DNA from: Ferranicluibacter quercicola
GTDB taxonomy: Bacteria > Pseudomonadota > Alphaproteobacteria > Rhizobiales > Rhizobiaceae
Direction: 5' to 3'
DNA length: 64,000 bases
NCBI RefSeq assembly: GCF_021168455.1
Contig: NZ_JAJOZR010000003.1
Span: 292,648 to 356,647 of the forward strand
In this document: piece by piece, positions 43,046 through 52,408 of the stretch
Numbering within the stretch: the stretch's first letter is position 1
Layout of the letters: each line of letters opens with the position of its first letter
Program-made: the position numbers and the translations under genes
The notes under the pieces: generated by a model
What the model was told of the DNA's origin: nothing
The model's input: the letters and a program-made list of their open reading frames with translations, nothing else
Database searches by the model: none

Positions 43046-43708
43046 TCAAAGGCCGAGAGCACCCTGTGCCATCGCCGTTTCCAGCCGGTCCACCACGCCT
43101 GCGAGCGCCTGGTCGATGACATGGAGATAGGCCGTCCAGTCGGAGACATGGCGAAGCTCGGCCTTGCCGTCGGAAATGCCGCGCAGCGCGAGCAGAGGCA
43201 CGCCGAAGGCCTGGCAGGCGCGCAGCACGGCGAAGGTTTCCATATCCACCATGTCGGCGGCGATGTCCGCATAGGCAGCGCCCGAGACGATATTGCCGCC
43301 GGTGGAGAGGCTGGCCTCGGCAAGACCCGGGATGCGCAGGGGCAAGGGAACCGTGACGGCCAGATCCAGAAAGGGCGTCGCGCCCTTCTCGAAACCGAGC
43401 GGTGAGGCATCCATGTCGCGATAGGCGACCGAGATGGCCTGATAGATTTCCGCCTGCTCCAGCCTGGCGGAGCCGGCCGAGCCGAGCGAGACGACGAGCG
43501 CCGGGAGGCGGTCTGCCGCCGAAAGCCGCGACAGCGCGCGCGTGACGGAGACGGCCGCCTCCACCGGACCGACGCCGGTCATCAGTGGCGTCATCCGGGT
43601 CTTGAGGTGCGGGCCGTATTCGGCCTCCGCCGCCATGACATAGAGAATGGATTGCTCGCCCACGGGTTTCAGCAGGCTCTCGGGCATCACGTCCGGCTTG
43701 GCGTTCAC
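43046..43708 (-). CDS. 5'-methylthioadenosine/S-adenosylhomocysteine nucleosidase-like protein
   Basis: 220 aa, nucleoside phosphorylase fold. Residues matching the MTAN active site are present: YVMAAEAEYGPHL (catalytic-water Glu), VDMETFAVL (ribose-binding Met-Glu) and LRGISDGK (catalytic Asp). It would cleave MTA or SAH to adenine plus the thioribose. The start is GTG 43708, overlapping the thioesterase stop by four bases, so the two are coupled. E. coli Mtn is about 232 aa, close in length. Confidence 0.87.
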   Translation of the reverse strand: MNAKPDVMPESLLKPVGEQSILYVMAAEAEYGPHLKTRMTPLMTGVGPVEAAVSVTRALSRLSAADRLPALVVSLGSAGSARLEQAEIYQAISVAYRDMDASPLGFEKGATPFLDLAVTVPLPLRIPGLAEASLSTGGNIVSGAAYADIAADMVDMETFAVLRACQAFGVPLLALRGISDGKAELRHVSDWTAYLHVIDQALAGVVDRLETAMAQGALGL

Positions 43709-44157
43709 TCTGCAAATCCTTCGCGGCCGCGCACGACCATTTTGGTGGCCGTCATTGAGGCGATCAATTTCGGCGGGGCATCCTGCGACATGGCATAGGC
43801 GCGCCCGTCGGAGACGATGATGGTGGTGCCGGGCTTGGTGACTTCGCCGCGAAACAGGAAGCGCTCGCCCCGGCCGGGCGAGAGAAGATTGACCTTGAAC
43901 TCGATGGTCAGCAGCCCCGCATCCGGCTCCAGCACCGAATAACCGGCATAGGTGCTCGCCGTTTCAAGCGCCGACGAGATGATGCCGGCATGGAGAATGC
44001 CGTGCTGCTGCGTCATCATCTCGTCGAAGGGCAGCTCGATCTCCACCATGCCCTGCTCGACGCGCGTCAGTTCCGCACCGATCGTGCGCATGAAGGCCTG
44101 CCGGTCGAAACTCCGGCGGACGCGGGCGCGAAAGTCCGGTTCAGTCGTCTCAGCCAT
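43705..44157 (-). CDS. PaaI-type hotdog-fold thioesterase
   Basis: 150 aa. Core motif QQHGILHAGIISSALETAS (HGG-like acyl-CoA thioesterase site, residues about 50-70), then LLTIEFKVNLLSPGRGERF. Probably a soluble acyl- or phenylacyl-CoA thioesterase; substrate unknown. First gene of a two-gene unit with the nucleosidase (GTGA overlap). There is no obvious biochemical link between the two. Confidence 0.85.
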   Translation of the reverse strand: MAETTEPDFRARVRRSFDRQAFMRTIGAELTRVEQGMVEIELPFDEMMTQQHGILHAGIISSALETASTYAGYSVLEPDAGLLTIEFKVNLLSPGRGERFLFRGEVTKPGTTIIVSDGRAYAMSQDAPPKLIASMTATKMVVRGREGFAE

Positions 44158-44280
44158 GTCTACACCCCCTCTGCCAAACCCGGCTGGCCCGCGGCGAACC
44201 GCTGTGGCGGCGCTTGTTCGGAACGGGCGGAGACTGGCATGCCGTTCCCCTTCCCCGCAAGGGCTTCGCTCCGGGCATCC

Positions 44281-44733
44281 TCAGTTCAGGAGCAGAATGG
44301 AGCCGTTGAGAAGCGTGGCGAACGAGACCCAGGCGGCATAGGGAACGAAGAGCCATGCCGACAAGCGGTCCTGCCGCCAGGAGACGGCGATGAAGGCGTA
44401 GACCGAGATCAGCAGCGCGAGGATGACGATCAGCGCCAGAGCGATCTCGTGAAAGCCGAAGAACAGTGGCGACCAGGCGAAGTTGAACAGCATCTGGGCG
44501 CCCCAGAAGCGCATGGCGCGCGAGTGCCGATGGTGCAGAAAGGTGCAGGCGCCGACATATCCGATGATCACGTAGAGCGTCGTCCAGACCGGCGCGAAGA
44601 TCCAGTTCGGCGGGTTGAACGGCGGCTTCTGCAGCGACTGGTACCATTCTCCGGGGATGTTGTTGATCCCGATGAGAAGGCCGCACGCGACGACGGCGAC
44701 GATGAAGAGAGCATAAGTCAGGCTTGGGCGCAT
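44281..44733 (-). CDS. tspO: TspO/MBR-family membrane protein
   Basis: 150 aa with five predicted membrane helices. Family marks: SLQKPPFNPPNWIFAPVWTT (Trp/Pro-rich loop and helix 2), ALW-like FNFAWSPLFFGFHE in helix 4. TspO proteins bind porphyrins and related ligands and modulate tetrapyrrole or stress responses. Outer- or inner-membrane location varies. Single gene; 123 bp separate it from the thioesterase. Confidence 0.9.
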   Translation of the reverse strand: MRPSLTYALFIVAVVACGLLIGINNIPGEWYQSLQKPPFNPPNWIFAPVWTTLYVIIGYVGACTFLHHRHSRAMRFWGAQMLFNFAWSPLFFGFHEIALALIVILALLISVYAFIAVSWRQDRLSAWLFVPYAAWVSFATLLNGSILLLN

Positions 44734-44889
44734 GAGGGTCCGATCGAGGGAATGTCCAGCCGGAGCGTAAAGGCTTCGGGACCGACCGGACAGCTGCGAA
44801 ACTCGGCTTGGGATTCCGGCAAGCGAGGTAGGCGAGAAATTAGGGCAGAGCCCGGCGGTTTACAGGGAGATGCCGCGGCATAGAGTTTG

Positions 44890-45999
44890 TCAGCTCGGGC
44901 GGGTGCGGACGATATGCTGGTCCCAGGCGATCGGGCTGGTCCTTCCCGCAAAGCTGCCGCCATAGGAGGAGACCGCAAAACCCGGACCCTGCGCCGGCGC
45001 AATGCCGGCGGCATCGGCAAGCCGGTCCAGCCGCACGAAGGCGCCGGTGCGCGCGTCCACGGTGACGACCGCCCCGCCTTTCGGGGAGGCGAGCCCGACC
45101 AGGCCCTGCCCGCGATGGACCGCGATGGCACCGACATAATTGGCGAGCGCCGCGGAGGCTTCGTCGGGCAGGTCGAGAAAGCGAATGTCCTCGCCGGGCG
45201 CAAAGACGCCGGCGACCGGCGGGCGGGCATTGCGCGGCCCCTCATACTGACAGGCAAACCAGATCCGGCCGGTCGCATCGATATCCACGTGCCGGGTCGA
45301 GAGCTGCCGGAGATGCGGCGGCATGACGTGACGTTCGACCAGACGGCCGGTCGCGGTTTCGATGAGCGCGAGCGACGGCTCCATGCGATCGAGGTTCAGC
45401 TTGGTCCGACCGAAATCCGGATGCGTCTCGATGCCGCCATTGGCGACCACCAGCAGGCGCCCGTCGGGCGACAGTGTCATGTCGTGCGGGCCGATGCCGT
45501 GCGTCGGGAATTCGGCGAAGCGGCGGAAGCCGTCTGTGCGGTCATAGACGCCGATCATGCCGCGATTGGCGGCGAAGTCGTTCTCCGTCGCATACAGCAG
45601 CCGACCATCCGCCGAGAAGCAGCCATGCCCGAAGAAATGTCGTCCCTCGCTGGCGGTGATGACGACCGGCTCATTGCGTGCGGCCGCGTCGAGGATCATC
45701 GCGAAGGTCCCCGGGCGACGGGCAAAGGCGACGGTGCAGCCCGACACCGGCGAATGCGCCAGGCCGTGGGCGCGATCCGGCAGGGCATGACGGTCGATGA
45801 CCTCGCCTTCCTCGGAGACGGTGGCGATGCCGTAGGACCCGTCGCCGGCCCGGAAGACAGAGGCGAAGACCGCGTCCGTCCGGGAGAGGGCGGCGGCGGA
45901 GGCAGGCGAGAGAGATGCCGCCCAGGCGGCGCCGGCCATCAAGAGAAAGGCTCGCCTGTCGAGGAGATCCGCGCGCGCGCGTCTGCCGGAAAGGGTCAT
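44890..45999 (-). CDS. DUF1513 protein, Tat-exported beta-propeller-like
   Basis: 369 aa. N-terminal Tat-type signal (LLDRRAFLLMAGAAWAA with the twin Arg) and cleavage near ASA. The mature part has repeated propeller-like blades (GHGCFSADGRLLYATEND, GPHDMTLSPDGRLLVVANGG). DUF1513 proteins occur at the end of imelysin/di-haem oxidoreductase operons and are tied to periplasmic iron handling, though no activity is established. It follows the second imelysin-like gene by 12 bp on the same strand. Confidence 0.85.
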   Translation of the reverse strand: MTLSGRRARADLLDRRAFLLMAGAAWAASLSPASAAALSRTDAVFASVFRAGDGSYGIATVSEEGEVIDRHALPDRAHGLAHSPVSGCTVAFARRPGTFAMILDAAARNEPVVITASEGRHFFGHGCFSADGRLLYATENDFAANRGMIGVYDRTDGFRRFAEFPTHGIGPHDMTLSPDGRLLVVANGGIETHPDFGRTKLNLDRMEPSLALIETATGRLVERHVMPPHLRQLSTRHVDIDATGRIWFACQYEGPRNARPPVAGVFAPGEDIRFLDLPDEASAALANYVGAIAVHRGQGLVGLASPKGGAVVTVDARTGAFVRLDRLADAAGIAPAQGPGFAVSSYGGSFAGRTSPIAWDQHIVRTRPS

Positions 46000-46011
46000 G
46001 GCTCGTCCCCG

Positions 46012-47145
46012 TCAATCGCCATCGGCAAAGGAGAAACCGGCGCCGAGCCCGATCGCGGCACCGAAATCCATGTTCAGCCGTTGCAGCAGATCGTTGGCGT
46101 TGCGCAGGACGAGAAGCAGTTTCGCGCGTTCGGCCGGGTCCATCAGCGCCGCGTCGATGGGCTGTCTGACGGCATCGGCCGAGGCGATGAGATCGTTGAA
46201 GACGAAGTCGATCGAGTCGGCGATCGGCTGCCTGTCGGCCGGAAGGAGCGCACGCATGCCGGCGGTGTCGAACAGGGCCTTGAGGCCGCGCGCATTGTCG
46301 GCGACGGACTCCATCGTTTGGCCGGAGCGCCAATAGACGGCAAGCTTCGGGTGGCCGGGCGACGGCACAGGGGTGATGGCGCCGGCAAAGACCGGGCGCA
46401 GGCGCTGGTCGCGCAGGCTCTCCACCCCATGAACGAGGATACCGAGAAGTTCGGTCGCAGCCTCGCCCTGCGTCCGGTAGAGCGGATTGTCCGGCCCCGG
46501 CGCCTTCCAGGCGGCCTGTACGCCCTGCGGGTTTTCCCAGGCGGCGCTCAGCTCCGCAGCGACGCTTGTCAGGTTCTCGGCGATGGCGCGGGCGTAGCGG
46601 CAACGAAAGCCGTCGGGCGCATCGAGCAGCGCGTCGGCATCGGTGCCGTACAGCACGTATTCCAGCGCGCCGAGCCCCTGCACCGCGACGCTCTTGCCGC
46701 GCAGCGCGGTGGCGATCGTGGCGGTCTCGTCGCTCTCGGCGAGGATTCGCTGAACCTGCTTCAGGCCGGTGCTCTTGCGGTCGGGAAAGAACAGGACGCG
46801 CTCGAAGCGGTTGTCCTCGAGAACGGGCCCGACACGGACGATCTCGATGCGCGACCAGGCGGCGGCGACCTCGGAGAACGCGCGCTTGACACGGGCAAGC
46901 GACTGCGGCGACGGACGGTGGCAGAGCGGGCGAAGGTGATCGGCCAGCGCGCCCGTGCGCTCCACCAGATCGCGATAGCCGGGGCGGATGAAGCCATCGA
47001 CGGCGCGGGCCATCGCGTTCGGCACGGCCTCGGCCACCAGGCCGCTCGACGGCGCCGCGCCGACATCGTCGTCCGCTTCCTGAGCGGAGGCCGGCGTGGC
47101 GGACACGAGCGCCGCGGTGAGCAGGAAGGCTGTCCATAGACGCAT
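46012..47145 (-). CDS. Imelysin-family periplasmic protein lacking the GxHxxE motif
   Basis: 377 aa. Signal peptide (RLWTAFLLTAALVSATPASAQ), then an imelysin/M75-type helical domain. The position of the family motif GxHxxE reads QGLGALEYVLYGTD, keeping Gly and Glu but not the His seen in the paralogue at 48767. A fold relative, it may bind iron or haem differently. ATG 47145 overlaps the di-haem oxidoreductase stop (TGATG) with GGAG upstream; the frame to 47241 is a shadow. Member of the four-gene iron-associated operon. Confidence 0.85.
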   Translation of the reverse strand: MRLWTAFLLTAALVSATPASAQEADDDVGAAPSSGLVAEAVPNAMARAVDGFIRPGYRDLVERTGALADHLRPLCHRPSPQSLARVKRAFSEVAAAWSRIEIVRVGPVLEDNRFERVLFFPDRKSTGLKQVQRILAESDETATIATALRGKSVAVQGLGALEYVLYGTDADALLDAPDGFRCRYARAIAENLTSVAAELSAAWENPQGVQAAWKAPGPDNPLYRTQGEAATELLGILVHGVESLRDQRLRPVFAGAITPVPSPGHPKLAVYWRSGQTMESVADNARGLKALFDTAGMRALLPADRQPIADSIDFVFNDLIASADAVRQPIDAALMDPAERAKLLLVLRNANDLLQRLNMDFGAAIGLGAGFSFADGD

Positions 47146-48731
47146 CAGAGCGACTCCAGAAAGGCGAGCAACGCCCGGCGATTCGCGGCGTCGAGGGAAA
47201 CGAAACGATCGCGCGCGGCCTGCGCCTCGCCGCCGTGCCACAGGATGGCCTCGGTCAGCGTCCGCGCGCGGCCGTCATGCAGGAAGCCCGCCCGCGCATC
47301 GACGGTTTGTGCAAGACCGATACCCCAAAGCGGCGGCGTACGCCATTCCCCCGGCCGCGGCTTCGCCGCGTCCGCGCTTGCCGGATCGGACGGCGAGACG
47401 GCATCGGACAGGCCTTCGCCCATGTCGTGCAGGAGCAGGTCGGAATAGGGCCAGATGAGCTGAAACGCCGTGGATGGCGACGTTGGATCGCGGCGGGTGA
47501 CGAATTTCGGAACATGGCAGGAGGCGCAGCCCGTATCGGAGAAGAGCTGCTTCCCCGCGAGCACAGCGGGTGCCGCGACGTTCCGCCGCGCCGGGACGGC
47601 GAGGTGGCGGGCATAGAAGGCGACGAGTTCGAGCACCGGATCGGGCGCTTCGCTCGATCCCAGCCGGGCCTGTACGCCGTCCTCCAGGGCAAGGCATCGC
47701 GACTGCCGGGCCGTGCAATCGCCATGGCTTCTCGGGTCGTCGGGCGTGGAGATCCCGATATCGGTCGCAAAGGCGTCCGCTGCCTGAGCGCGCACGGTCG
47801 CCGCCTGCGCCTTCCAGCCGAACCGGCCGAGCACGGGCGCACCATCGGCGCTCGCCGTCTGCCAGGACGCTCGGCCGCTGATGCCGTCGCCGTCGCGATC
47901 GTCCGGGTCCGCATGGGCGAGGATATCGGCAGGGTCGATCGCCTCCAGCAGGCCGAGGCCGGTCATCGGCGGCGCGAGGCGCGGCGACAGGCGGGTGGCG
48001 CTGTCGAGCGGCCCATAGGCGAGGCCCTTAGTACCGTAGACCGGGTGGCGCAGGCTGACGCGTTCGCCACCGGCCAGCGTGACCGGCCGCTCCTCGTAGC
48101 GGAGCGCCAGATGCCCCTCGGCCGGCAGGCCGGGAACGCCGCTGTCCTGCAGCTGCCGGCCATAGACCGGGTCGCCTGCTGTCTGCACAACGGATTCCAC
48201 CGTCTCGGGAAACAGGAATTTCAGAACCAGCGACGGGCTCCCCGCAGTGCCGACGGGCGGGCGTCCCCGCCCGTCCCTGATATGGCAGGTTTCGCAGGAG
48301 CGGGCATTGTAAAGCGGGCCGAGACCATCCGAAGCCTGCGTCGAGGAGGGCGAGGAAACCCAGAGCTTTTCGAACAGGGCACTGCCGAGGCGGAAGCGTT
48401 CCTCGCCAGCGGCATCGAGATTGCCGGCGGGATGGGTGAGCCCGGCCCGGTCGGGCTTCGCGGTCGAGGTTCCCGCACCGCCCGCCATGGTCTCGAAGGG
48501 CTCGGGGCGGGTAAAATCGCGCGTCGGCCGGGTCACATCCGCAACGCGGCGCCTGTCCGTGTCCGACAGATCGGTTCGCTGCGCCGGTGTCTCGCCGTGC
48601 GCGACGGCCGGCACAGGTACGGCCTTGTCCGCCGCGAAGGGACGCCAGCCGACCCATGCCACGACGAACGCCGCCGCGAGGGTCGCGGCGGCAAGGGGCG
48701 TAAGGAAACGCGGGGCGGTCCGGGCGGTCAT
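47145..48731 (-). CDS. Di-haem oxidoreductase (DUF1111), periplasmic
   Basis: 528 aa. N-terminal signal or anchor (FLTPLAAATLAAAFVVAWVG). Two c-type haem sites: ARSCETCHIRDGRG (about residue 135) and TGCASCHVPKF (about 395), and a conserved C-terminal PLWGIGLAQTVDARAGFLHDG (split here). Distantly related to MauG/cytochrome c peroxidases; believed to be a redox partner of imelysins in iron uptake. It sits between the two imelysin genes and overlaps the downstream one by one base. Confidence 0.9.
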   Translation of the reverse strand: MTARTAPRFLTPLAAATLAAAFVVAWVGWRPFAADKAVPVPAVAHGETPAQRTDLSDTDRRRVADVTRPTRDFTRPEPFETMAGGAGTSTAKPDRAGLTHPAGNLDAAGEERFRLGSALFEKLWVSSPSSTQASDGLGPLYNARSCETCHIRDGRGRPPVGTAGSPSLVLKFLFPETVESVVQTAGDPVYGRQLQDSGVPGLPAEGHLALRYEERPVTLAGGERVSLRHPVYGTKGLAYGPLDSATRLSPRLAPPMTGLGLLEAIDPADILAHADPDDRDGDGISGRASWQTASADGAPVLGRFGWKAQAATVRAQAADAFATDIGISTPDDPRSHGDCTARQSRCLALEDGVQARLGSSEAPDPVLELVAFYARHLAVPARRNVAAPAVLAGKQLFSDTGCASCHVPKFVTRRDPTSPSTAFQLIWPYSDLLLHDMGEGLSDAVSPSDPASADAAKPRPGEWRTPPLWGIGLAQTVDARAGFLHDGRARTLTEAILWHGGEAQAARDRFVSLDAANRRALLAFLESL

Positions 48732-48766
48732 CGCGGATCAGGCTTTGCGGCGTCCGGACGCGGCTC

Positions 48767-50047
48767 TCATTTGAAGACGGCGTTCGGGTTGTCGAGGCTG
48801 TCGGATCCTTCGAGCTCGATCTTGCCGAGATCGAGGGCGGTCAGCACGCGCTCCACGGTCTTCGACTGGGCGATCAGGCCGTCGATCGCCTTCTGGACGA
48901 CGGCGTTGCCTTCGGTATTGCCTTCCGCGATCATCTGGTCGTAGGCCTCGACCGTCTGGCCGCGCTTGGCCATGGCCTGCATGGCCGAAACCGTTGCGGC
49001 GAGCTTCTCCTTCATCTCCGCATCGACGGCCGGGTCCTTGGCCGCCACGAGTTCGGAGAGCGAGGGGCCGGTGAGCGTCGTGCCGTCGGTGCGGGTATAG
49101 GTGCCGAGATAGGCCTGCTCGATGCCGATCGCGTCGTGAAGGTGGGAGTTGTAGGTGTTGTCCGAGAAGCAGTCATGCTCTTCTTCCGGATCGTGCAGAA
49201 GCAGGCCCAGCTTCATGCGCTCGCCGGCAAGCTCGCCATAGGACAGCGAGCCCATGCCGGTCAGGATGGCGGTGAGGCCGGCCTTCGGATCGGCCTCGAC
49301 ATGCTTGGTCGCGGCGCCGTCCGGCGTCCAGTTGGCGGTCATCTCCTTCAGATCCGACACGAGAAGATCGGTCGCGGCCTTGAGATAGGCGGCGCGGCGA
49401 TCGCAATTGCCGTTGGTGCAGGCCTTGGTGTCGTAATCGGTATAGGGGCGATTGCCCGCACCCGGACCGGTACCGTTCAGGTCCTGGCCCCAGAGCAGGA
49501 ATTCGATGGCGTGGTAGCCGGTCGCCACGTTCGCCTCGATGCCGTCGGCTTCCTGCAGCGTGCCCGACAGGAACTCCGGCGTGATCTTCGAGGCGTCGAT
49601 CTCCTTGCCGTCGATCGAAATCGTCTTGTTGGCGATGACGTTGGCGGTGAAGAGCGCGTTCTCGTCGCTCTCGCTGCCATAGCTCGCATCGACATAGTCG
49701 ATCAGGCCTTCGTCGAGCGGCCAGGCATTGACCTTGCCCTCCCACTCATCGACGATCGGGTTGCCGAAGCGGTAGACTTCGGTTTCCTGATAGGGGTTGC
49801 GGGCGACGAGCCAGGCTTCGCGGGCGGCCTTGAGCGTCGCTTCGCTCGGCGTCGCGATCAGCGCGTCCACGGCCTTGTCAAGCGCCTGCGCGGTCGTCAG
49901 GGCATCCTCGAACTTGGCATGGGCCACCTCGGAATAGTGCTTGAGCACGGCTGCGGCATCGGTCGCGGCGGCGGCCGGCTGGATCGCCAGGGCGGAGGTG
50001 GCGGTCGCCAGCGCCAGAGCGGCGGTACGAAGGAATGATACGGTCAT
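48767..50047 (-). CDS. Imelysin (IrpA-like, M75) periplasmic iron-regulated protein
   Basis: 426 aa. Signal peptide MTVSFLRTAALALATATSA with cleavage near AAA. The imelysin domain includes the canonical GYHAIEFLLWGQD (GxHxxE, about residue 180). Homologues (IrpA, ICMP) are iron-regulated and associated with iron uptake, with no proven protease activity. AGGAG about six to eight bases before ATG 50047 sets the start; the frame open to 50182 runs into promoter DNA. First gene of the operon imelysin - di-haem oxidoreductase - imelysin - DUF1513, with an Irr-box-like element upstream. Confidence 0.9.
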   Translation of the reverse strand: MTVSFLRTAALALATATSALAIQPAAAATDAAAVLKHYSEVAHAKFEDALTTAQALDKAVDALIATPSEATLKAAREAWLVARNPYQETEVYRFGNPIVDEWEGKVNAWPLDEGLIDYVDASYGSESDENALFTANVIANKTISIDGKEIDASKITPEFLSGTLQEADGIEANVATGYHAIEFLLWGQDLNGTGPGAGNRPYTDYDTKACTNGNCDRRAAYLKAATDLLVSDLKEMTANWTPDGAATKHVEADPKAGLTAILTGMGSLSYGELAGERMKLGLLLHDPEEEHDCFSDNTYNSHLHDAIGIEQAYLGTYTRTDGTTLTGPSLSELVAAKDPAVDAEMKEKLAATVSAMQAMAKRGQTVEAYDQMIAEGNTEGNAVVQKAIDGLIAQSKTVERVLTALDLGKIELEGSDSLDNPNAVFK

Positions 50048-50191
50048 GACCTCTCCTCGGCGGAGCCCGGCCGGGTTCCGGACTGGGGTACCGCACGCGT
50101 GAAACGGATCCGGGATCCGGGCGCGCTCACGCACGGCCCCGTCCCGTTCGATCCTCATGAACCAAAAGTAAACTTGTGTCAAAGCGTATAG

Positions 50192-50207
50192 TTTAGAACG
50201 CTTTGAA
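50192..50207 (-). promoter_or_regulatory. Irr-box-like element upstream of the imelysin operon
   Basis: TTTAGAAC GC TTTGAA, compared with the rhizobial Irr (iron control element) pattern TTTAGAA-N3-TTCTAAA: the left half matches fully, the right half only partly. It is about 145 bp before ATG 50047, in the 161-bp gap after rsmB. Iron control is inferred. Confidence 0.4.
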
Positions 50208-50208
50208 C

Positions 50209-51501
50209 CTATTGCGCCTGCCGCTGCAGCATGGCGAAGAAGAAGCCGTCGGTGGCGGTGGAGGCCGGCGACAGCGTCAGCGTACGGCCATCGCGCGTGA
50301 CCGGGCGGCGACCGGTCGGGCCGAACAGGGCGTTCCAGCTGTCGAGCGCCGACACGGCCGTGAAGGCCGGGTTCCCGCCCAGAAAGCGCTCGACCTGCCG
50401 GTCGTTTTCTTCCGGCAGGACGGAACAGGTGACATAGACGAGCCGCCCGCCGGGACGAACGTAGCGGGCCGCTTCCGCCAGCGCCTCACGCTGCTGTCCC
50501 TGGCGCTCCTCGATATTGCGCTCGTTCAGGCGCCATTTCGTATCCGGACGCCGGCGCCATGTTCCGGTGCCCGTGCAGGGCGCATCCACCAGCACGGCAT
50601 CGCAACGGTCCGCCAGAGCGGCGAGCGCCTGTGGCCGGTCGTGAACCTGCACGTTGCGGGTGCCTGCGCGCTTCAGCCGCTCGATGATCGGCGCTAAGCG
50701 CTTGCGGTCGGTGTCGAAGGCATGGACCTGACCCTTGTTGTCCATGGTCGCGGACAGAGCCAGCGTCTTGCCGCCGCCGCCGGCGCAGTAATCGAGAATC
50801 TGCTCGCCGCCGGTCGCGCCGACGAGATCGGCGACGATCTGCGAGCCTTCGTCCTGCACCTCGAACCAGCCCTTCTGGAAAGACAGTTCGGCCGTGACAT
50901 TCGGAAGCCTTGAGGGGCCTTCGCCCGGCGCGACCCGCAGGCCCTGGCGCGCGGTCTCCGTCGGCTGCACACCGGCCTCGTCAAGGGCTTTGAGAACTTT
51001 CGCACGATCGGCCTTCAGCGTGTTGACCCGCAAGTCGAGCGCCGGGCGCTCGGCCAATGCTGCGGCTTCCTCCAGCCAGCGATCGCCGAAGACCGCCTGA
51101 AAGGACGGCACCACCCATTCGGGAATGTCGCCCTGGACATGCGCGGGCGCCTGCCCGAGATCGCGGCTGCGAAAGGCGGCCAGCGCGGCGTCCGGCAGCG
51201 GGGGCGGCGCAAAGCGGTCGCCCTCCAGGCTTTCGGCCAGCGTTTCCGGCGTCTGGCCCCACTGGCGCAGCATGACGGCGTAACCGAGCGCAGTCGCGCT
51301 GTCGTCGTCCATCAGGTAGGCGTGGGAGAGTTTCTGGCGGAGCGCGTCATAGACGATATTGCCGATCGCGGCACGGTCGCCGGATCCGGCGAACCGATGG
51401 GCAAGGCCCCAGTCCTTCAGCGCATCCGCGACCGGGCGCTTTCGCGTCTCGATGTCGGAGAGAACATCGATCGCACCGGCAAGTCGTCCACCCAGTCGCA
51501 T
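50209..51501 (-). CDS. rsmB: 16S rRNA (cytosine(967)-C5)-methyltransferase family (RsmB)
   Basis: 430 aa. N-terminal NusB-like helical domain followed by the SAM-dependent domain: ILDYCAGGGGKTLAL (SAM loop), VLVDAPCTGTGTWRR (motif IV Cys) and LVYVTCSVLPEEN (motif VI catalytic Cys). Both Cys of m5C RNA methyltransferases are present. Normal length. Minus strand, single gene; 186 bp separate it from rlpA. Confidence 0.9.
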   Translation of the reverse strand: MRLGGRLAGAIDVLSDIETRKRPVADALKDWGLAHRFAGSGDRAAIGNIVYDALRQKLSHAYLMDDDSATALGYAVMLRQWGQTPETLAESLEGDRFAPPPLPDAALAAFRSRDLGQAPAHVQGDIPEWVVPSFQAVFGDRWLEEAAALAERPALDLRVNTLKADRAKVLKALDEAGVQPTETARQGLRVAPGEGPSRLPNVTAELSFQKGWFEVQDEGSQIVADLVGATGGEQILDYCAGGGGKTLALSATMDNKGQVHAFDTDRKRLAPIIERLKRAGTRNVQVHDRPQALAALADRCDAVLVDAPCTGTGTWRRRPDTKWRLNERNIEERQGQQREALAEAARYVRPGGRLVYVTCSVLPEENDRQVERFLGGNPAFTAVSALDSWNALFGPTGRRPVTRDGRTLTLSPASTATDGFFFAMLQRQAQ

Positions 51502-51687
51502 CGGTCACACTCCATCGGCCCGCAGCAAAATCCATCGTCTGTCTCGGCGCGTGTACCGGCGATGGCGGCGAAGAGCAAGCGGGAAGGCCTTTTGCGATCC
51601 GTGTCCGTCCCCCCACATCCCGGTGCCGTAGAGGAGGTCCGTTCGTCCGGTCCCGACATTTTCCGGAACCATTTTCAGCGTCGGGCT

Positions 51688-52050
51688 TTAACCGACGACG
51701 CGATAACAGATGCTGGCGTGACCGGAACTCACCATGCCGACCTGAGACGCGGCGGCCTTGGAGAGATCCAGAACGCGGCCGCGAATGAAGGGGCCTCGAT
51801 CGTTGATGCGGACGACGACGCTCTTGCCGTTGCGTTTGTTGGTGACTTCGACGCGGGTTCCGAACTTCAGGCTGCGATGCGCGGCGGTAAGGTAGGAAGC
51901 GTTCATTCTCTCGCCGGATGCCGTCCGGGATGAGAGGGCGTACCAGGAAGCCCCGCCGCAACCGGCACCGGCTGCCTGTGATGGTGTGATGGTCGTCAAT
52001 GTTGCCCCCAAAGCAACGCATGCCGCCAATGCGACATTGGCAAGTTTCAT
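51688..52050 (-). CDS. rlpA: Septal ring lytic transglycosylase/RlpA-like DPBB protein
   Basis: 120 aa. Signal peptide KLANVALAACVALGATLTT ending near SQA, then a single double-psi beta-barrel: GCGGASWYALSS, FGTRVEVTNKRNGKSVVV and INDRGPFIRGRVLDLSK. No SPOR domain, so it is a short RlpA-like protein acting on peptidoglycan in the periplasm. Start ATG 52050 gives the signal peptide; the ribosome site is weak. A long AT-rich leader region precedes it. Confidence 0.86.
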   Translation of the reverse strand: MKLANVALAACVALGATLTTITPSQAAGAGCGGASWYALSSRTASGERMNASYLTAAHRSLKFGTRVEVTNKRNGKSVVVRINDRGPFIRGRVLDLSKAAASQVGMVSSGHASICYRVVG

Positions 52051-52408
52051 ACTCGTCAACAAGCTACCCCTTCGTCGTATCGTCTTGCTTTTCAGCGAAC
52101 GAGACGGCTTGTCCGGGGCAAAAATGGCGGAAACGTGCTTCAACCGTTAAGCAACGGTTAGGATTTACTGCTTCCGGCCTCTGTTGAATTTTCTTAAATT
52201 TTTGAAAAATTACCGATGGCTCGAAAAAAGCCCATGGAATCAAACCGATTCATAAAATACGGCTTTTTTTGGAATGATTTTTCCACAGGCTGGATAAAAT
52301 GAGATTAAAAGTTTGAAATTGCGAAAAACAGGTCGCTTTGTAGTGTTCCCGGACTCGCATTCTCTCGACATGGTTGCATTGCCGGCAAAAGGAAATTCAG
52401 CCCTTACA
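52051..52408. other. AT-rich intergenic region between rlpA and the epimerase gene
   Basis: 358 bp, markedly richer in A/T than the surrounding genes. It holds the promoter of rlpA and the terminator at 52224-52269. Small open frames here lack ribosome sites and look like chance. No RNA gene is recognised. Confidence 0.6.
52224..52269 (-). terminator. Terminator-like hairpin downstream of the epimerase gene
   Basis: AAAAAAGCC (52224) pairs with GGCTTTTTT (52261) around an inner GAATC-AAACC-GATTC stem-loop. The A- and T-tracts allow termination on either strand. The weak outer G/C content makes the call moderate. Confidence 0.5.

Noticed and set aside
44887..47139. 750-codon open frame on the plus strand
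   Set aside because: Antisense to the DUF1513 and imelysin genes with signal peptides and coupled starts; no domain found.
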